This document shows, one piece after another, positions 14,651 through 16,964 of a stretch of 16,964 nucleotides of DNA (position 1 is its first letter; each line of letters opens with the position of its first letter). Where the stretch lies: NCBI GenBank assembly GCA_900543445.1, contig UQRC01000043.1, positions 1 to 16,964 of the forward strand, written 5' to 3'. Source of the stretch: an uncultured Lachnobacterium sp. GTDB taxonomy: Bacteria > Bacillota > Clostridia > Lachnospirales > Lachnospiraceae. Under the pieces are notes generated by a model. That model ran no database searches. It worked only from the letters and a program-made list of their open reading frames with translations, and was not told the origin of the DNA. Made by a program: the position numbers and the translations under genes.

Positions 14651-15955
14651 CTAGCGGAGCAGTTGATCTGCGATCTGATTCATAAATGCATAGTCCTGTG
14701 TGTCCTGATCCACCTCCCAGATAATGATGCCGCCCACACCTGTGTCATTGATATAATCCAGTTTCTTCTGAAGTGTCAGATGGTCCTCATAAGACAGAAA
14801 CCACTTGTAATGTTTCGAATCCACCTCATCATTATAGGCATATGCTGCACCGGCTTCCTTATCATATACCAGATGCCATCCCTTACCGCCATCATCAAAA
14901 TCCCTGTCCTTCTGCCAGCGTGCTCCATCCTTCTCCAACCTGTATCCGCTACTCGCCTGCGCCTCAAATTCTTTGAGATCCCGTTCCGTCACGATACCAG
15001 ACGATGCGCGGTACGTCTCACAAGGTGCGCCGACAACTTGCATCGGATTCATCTCCTTCATCTTAAACGCAAGCGCATAAAAAGGCGTTCCAATACAAAG
15101 CTTCCCTGCATCAATTCCGAGTCCTGCAAAATAATCAACCACTTTCTTCGTATCTGAAAAGCTTGTGTGATGTCCGGTTACGCCATCCCAGACACCGCTC
15201 ATGTCATAGCTCATAATATTAATGCGATCCATGTAAGGTGCCACCGCAGCCCAGTCCTGCAGCGGAAGAATTGTTGTCGTCGATCCCGCGCAACACGCGG
15301 TCAGCTTCTTTACGCCTTTGCCAAAGGTCGCATCCATCGCCTCACGCATCTCTGCCATCAGCGCCGTAAAATGATCCGCATCCTCCTTTGCCGTTCCCCA
15401 GATAGGACAGCCCTCGTCATGATCCGGGTCACTCAGATCCGGAAGGCGCTCCCCCGCTATACTACATCCCGGGTATTCCCAGTCAATGTCAATTCCCGAC
15501 GCCCACGCATGCTTTTTCAGGAAATCCATACAACTTTGTATAAACGATCTGCGTCCCTCTCTCGTATATGCCATCTCCGAAAAGTACCCGCATCTCGCCC
15601 ATCCTCCGATAGAAAGCATGATCTCCACATCCGGATAACGCTTCGCAAACACGGCATACTGTGCAAAATGATTGCGCGGCAACGACGGATCTATCGCACT
15701 CGGCATCAGATCCTCCATATCATATTTCTGCCACATCGACTGTATCGTAAACTCCGTTCGTGGCGTATCTTCACGGTCCCGCCGTTCAAAAGATGTCTCT
15801 GTACTTCCGTCCGCCGGGGTCACCTGCCAGAAGGCATGTTTGATATTGGTCACACAATCCCACGGAATTCCTGCAATCTCTCCTGCCTGCTCCGCCGGCA
15901 GACGATCCAGATTCCAGTTTGCAAAATAAACACTGATTTCCTTCTTTTCTTTCAT
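14651..15955 (-). CDS. Glycoside hydrolase family 18 protein (chitinase/endo-GlcNAcase-like)
   Basis: A 434-residue GH18 TIM-barrel enzyme acting on beta-1,4 GlcNAc linkages. SIGGW (115-119) forms the substrate-binding strand and GIDIDWEYP (154-162) contains the catalytic Glu160 with Asp156 and Asp158. MSYDM (248-252) and the terminal IIWEVDQD strand complete the barrel. The first Asp of the family's DxxDxDxE motif is Ser153 here. The ATG at 15955 is preceded 10 nt upstream by GGGAGG; an adjacent TTG is at 15958, and a farther in-frame TTG at 15985 would place the ribosome site within the gene. No signal peptide, wall anchor or carbohydrate-binding module is visible, so a cytoplasmic enzyme acting on imported oligosaccharides is likely. 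It is divergent from a TetR regulator. Confidence 0.88.
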   Translation of the reverse strand: MKEKKEISVYFANWNLDRLPAEQAGEIAGIPWDCVTNIKHAFWQVTPADGSTETSFERRDREDTPRTEFTIQSMWQKYDMEDLMPSAIDPSLPRNHFAQYAVFAKRYPDVEIMLSIGGWARCGYFSEMAYTREGRRSFIQSCMDFLKKHAWASGIDIDWEYPGCSIAGERLPDLSDPDHDEGCPIWGTAKEDADHFTALMAEMREAMDATFGKGVKKLTACCAGSTTTILPLQDWAAVAPYMDRINIMSYDMSGVWDGVTGHHTSFSDTKKVVDYFAGLGIDAGKLCIGTPFYALAFKMKEMNPMQVVGAPCETYRASSGIVTERDLKEFEAQASSGYRLEKDGARWQKDRDFDDGGKGWHLVYDKEAGAAYAYNDEVDSKHYKWFLSYEDHLTLQKKLDYINDTGVGGIIIWEVDQDTQDYAFMNQIADQLLR

Positions 15956-16098
15956 CAATTTGCTACCTCCCACATTATTGATCAACTATTTTAAATATAA
16001 CATCTTTTTTCGAGATCAAATATTGCAATCCCTGTGCTTTTTTGTTCGATTGTGGCTTTGGCAAATCATGGAATTGTCTTGTTTGCATCCGCAAAAAG

Positions 16099-16117
16099 CG
16101 TTACTATGAGAGTAACG
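16099..16117. promoter_or_regulatory. Probable TetR operator in the divergent region
   Basis: CGTTACT and AGTAACG are perfect 7-bp inverted repeats around a 5-nt spacer (ATGAG), a 19-bp dyad of a size typical for TetR-family dimers. It ends 3 nt before the -35 box of the tetR promoter and lies upstream of the GH18 gene, so it could control both. Confidence 0.65.
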
Positions 16118-16120
16118 TAA

Positions 16121-16148
16121 TTGCAACGATTTTTGCCGGTCATACAAT
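16121..16148 (+). promoter_or_regulatory. Promoter of the tetR gene
   Basis: TTGCAA (16121-16126) and TACAAT (16143-16148) are 16 nt apart. A further inverted repeat (TTGCCGG 16133-16139 with CCGGCAA 16160-16166) surrounds the -10 box and start region and may be a second regulatory site or a leader hairpin. The operator dyad abuts the -35. Confidence 0.5.
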
Positions 16149-16200
16149 GCTGAAGTTTTCCGGCAATTCATATATGCAGCTGTATCAGGGGGATTGCGCT

Positions 16201-16770
16201 ATGGAATCAGAACGCAAAACAAATGAAAATATAAAATACAAACTCGCAGACGCCATGAAGCAATGCATGAAAGAGGCGCCTGTCGAGAAAATCACTGTCA
16301 AAGAGATTGTTGAAGCCTGTGGCGTCACACGCCAGACTTTTTACCGGAATTTTCAGGATAAATACGATCTGATCAACTGGTATTTCGATAAAATTCTGTT
16401 GGAATCCTTTGAACACATGGGAGAAGGCAAGACGGTCTACGAGGGACTCGTAAACAAATTCTATTATATCCAGAAAGAAAAGCTGTTCTTTAAAGCGGCC
16501 TTTAAAAATGACGATCAGAACTGTCTGCGCGACCATGATTTCGAACTGATTCTTGCATTCTATACACACCAGATTGAAGATCGCACCAAGCGCAAGATGC
16601 CGCAGCACCTGCAGTTTCAGCTCGAAATGTACTGTCAGGGTTCCATCTACATGACCGTCCAGTGGGTTCTCGGTTACCGCAAGGATACACCCGAAGAACT
16701 CGCACGTTTCCTGACCGACGCCATGCCGCAGGAACTCGCCGAAGTCTTCCACGGACTCGGGCTCTCGTAA
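16201..16770 (+). CDS. TetR/AcrR-family transcriptional regulator
   Basis: A 189-residue regulator. The helix-turn-helix is at about residues 29-51 (EKITVKEIVEACGVTRQTFYRNF), followed by the DKYDLINWYF helix seen in many clostridial TetR proteins. The C-terminal ligand domain ends with the TVQWVLGYRKDTPEELARFL helix, a pattern common in the branch that includes DhaS-like regulators. The ATG at 16201 is chosen because AGGGGGA (16187-16193) lies 7 nt upstream; an in-frame extension to 16042 would cross the promoter and operator and is unlikely. Divergent orientation to the GH18 gene, with a dyad in the 245-nt gap, suggests that it controls that glycosidase and itself. The ligand is unknown. The last 194 bases of the window hold no supported gene or terminator. 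Confidence 0.9.
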   Translation: MESERKTNENIKYKLADAMKQCMKEAPVEKITVKEIVEACGVTRQTFYRNFQDKYDLINWYFDKILLESFEHMGEGKTVYEGLVNKFYYIQKEKLFFKAAFKNDDQNCLRDHDFELILAFYTHQIEDRTKRKMPQHLQFQLEMYCQGSIYMTVQWVLGYRKDTPEELARFLTDAMPQELAEVFHGLGLS

Positions 16771-16964
16771 ATTCGGGTTTGCCTCGCTCAGATTAGATTC
16801 AAACGGACGATACCGGATATAAAGTATTTCACGAAAATTAGCAGTAGTTTGTTTATAATCAACGGACTTGGAATAATTTCAATGACCAGATTTTTTTCGG
16901 AGTTACGGCATCGAACCATACAATTATTTTGTTCAGGAAAATTTGCAAGTTAACTTCACCAACG

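Noticed and set aside
15167..15994. Plus-strand open frame of 275 codons opposite the GH18 gene
   Set aside because: It is a shadow of the GH18 coding strand, rich in Arg, His and Ile without domain signals. The antisense gene has clear GH18 motifs.
16042..16200. N-terminal extension of the TetR protein to an ATG at 16042
   Set aside because: The extension crosses the promoter and operator dyad and has no ribosome site, whereas 16201 has AGGGGGA at 7 nt.
16207..16752. Minus-strand open frame of 181 codons opposite the tetR gene
   Set aside because: It is antisense to a recognisable helix-turn-helix protein with a good ribosome site, and has no start context of its own.
16828..16859. Promoter in the right-hand end (TATAAT at 16854-16859)
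   Set aside because: The -10 is perfect, but the only -35-like box (TTTCAC) is 20 nt away and no downstream gene is visible in the window.

Overview
The window looks like a chromosomal piece from a Gram-positive, butyrate-producing member of the Lachnospiraceae (Clostridia), most like Roseburia or a close relative. This is inferred from a butyryl-CoA:acetate CoA-transferase-type gene, AGGAGG-type ribosome binding sites, SigA-type promoters, a class B sortase paired with an SPKTG-anchored protein, and an LtaS-like sulfatase-fold enzyme. No rRNA, tRNA, CRISPR array, insertion sequence or phage gene was seen.

Layout. (1) 1-610, minus strand: a MarR-type regulator overlaps by ATGA the start of a radical-SAM-like protein cut off by the left edge. 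A consensus promoter (TTGACA-17-TATTAT) is embedded in a 19-bp-arm inverted repeat that is very likely the MarR operator. (2) 901-2184, minus: an RlmI-type rRNA methyltransferase with its own terminator. (3) 2185-2636: a divergent intergenic region holding a roughly 160-nt multibranched inverted-repeat element and the promoter of the next gene. (4) 2637-3977, plus: the CoA-transferase, closed by a strong terminator. (5) 4109-6250, plus: an LtaS-like phosphoglycerol transferase with an unusual C-terminal IPT/TIG-like domain, ending at a bidirectional terminator.

(6) 6362-14582, all minus: a long cell-envelope block. It is read from 14582 leftward as a Wzz/CpsC chain-length protein, a BY-type tyrosine kinase with a YYG-repeat tail, an LCP-family enzyme, an Asn/Ser-rich SPKTG surface protein, a class B sortase, an HSP90-like GHKL ATPase, signal peptidase I and an Mrp/NBP35 Fe-S carrier ATPase. 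The sortase, HSP90-like and signal peptidase genes are separated by only 6-13 nt and are very probably co-transcribed. The signal peptidase and sortase would process and anchor the SPKTG protein. The kinase, chain-length protein and LCP protein would control assembly and attachment of a surface polysaccharide, although no glycosyltransferase lies in the window. The HSP90-like ATPase is the odd member.

(7) 14651-16770: a GH18 glycosidase without a visible signal peptide, divergent from a TetR-family regulator. A 7-5-7 dyad between them is a good operator candidate. The last 194 bases hold no gene that I can support.
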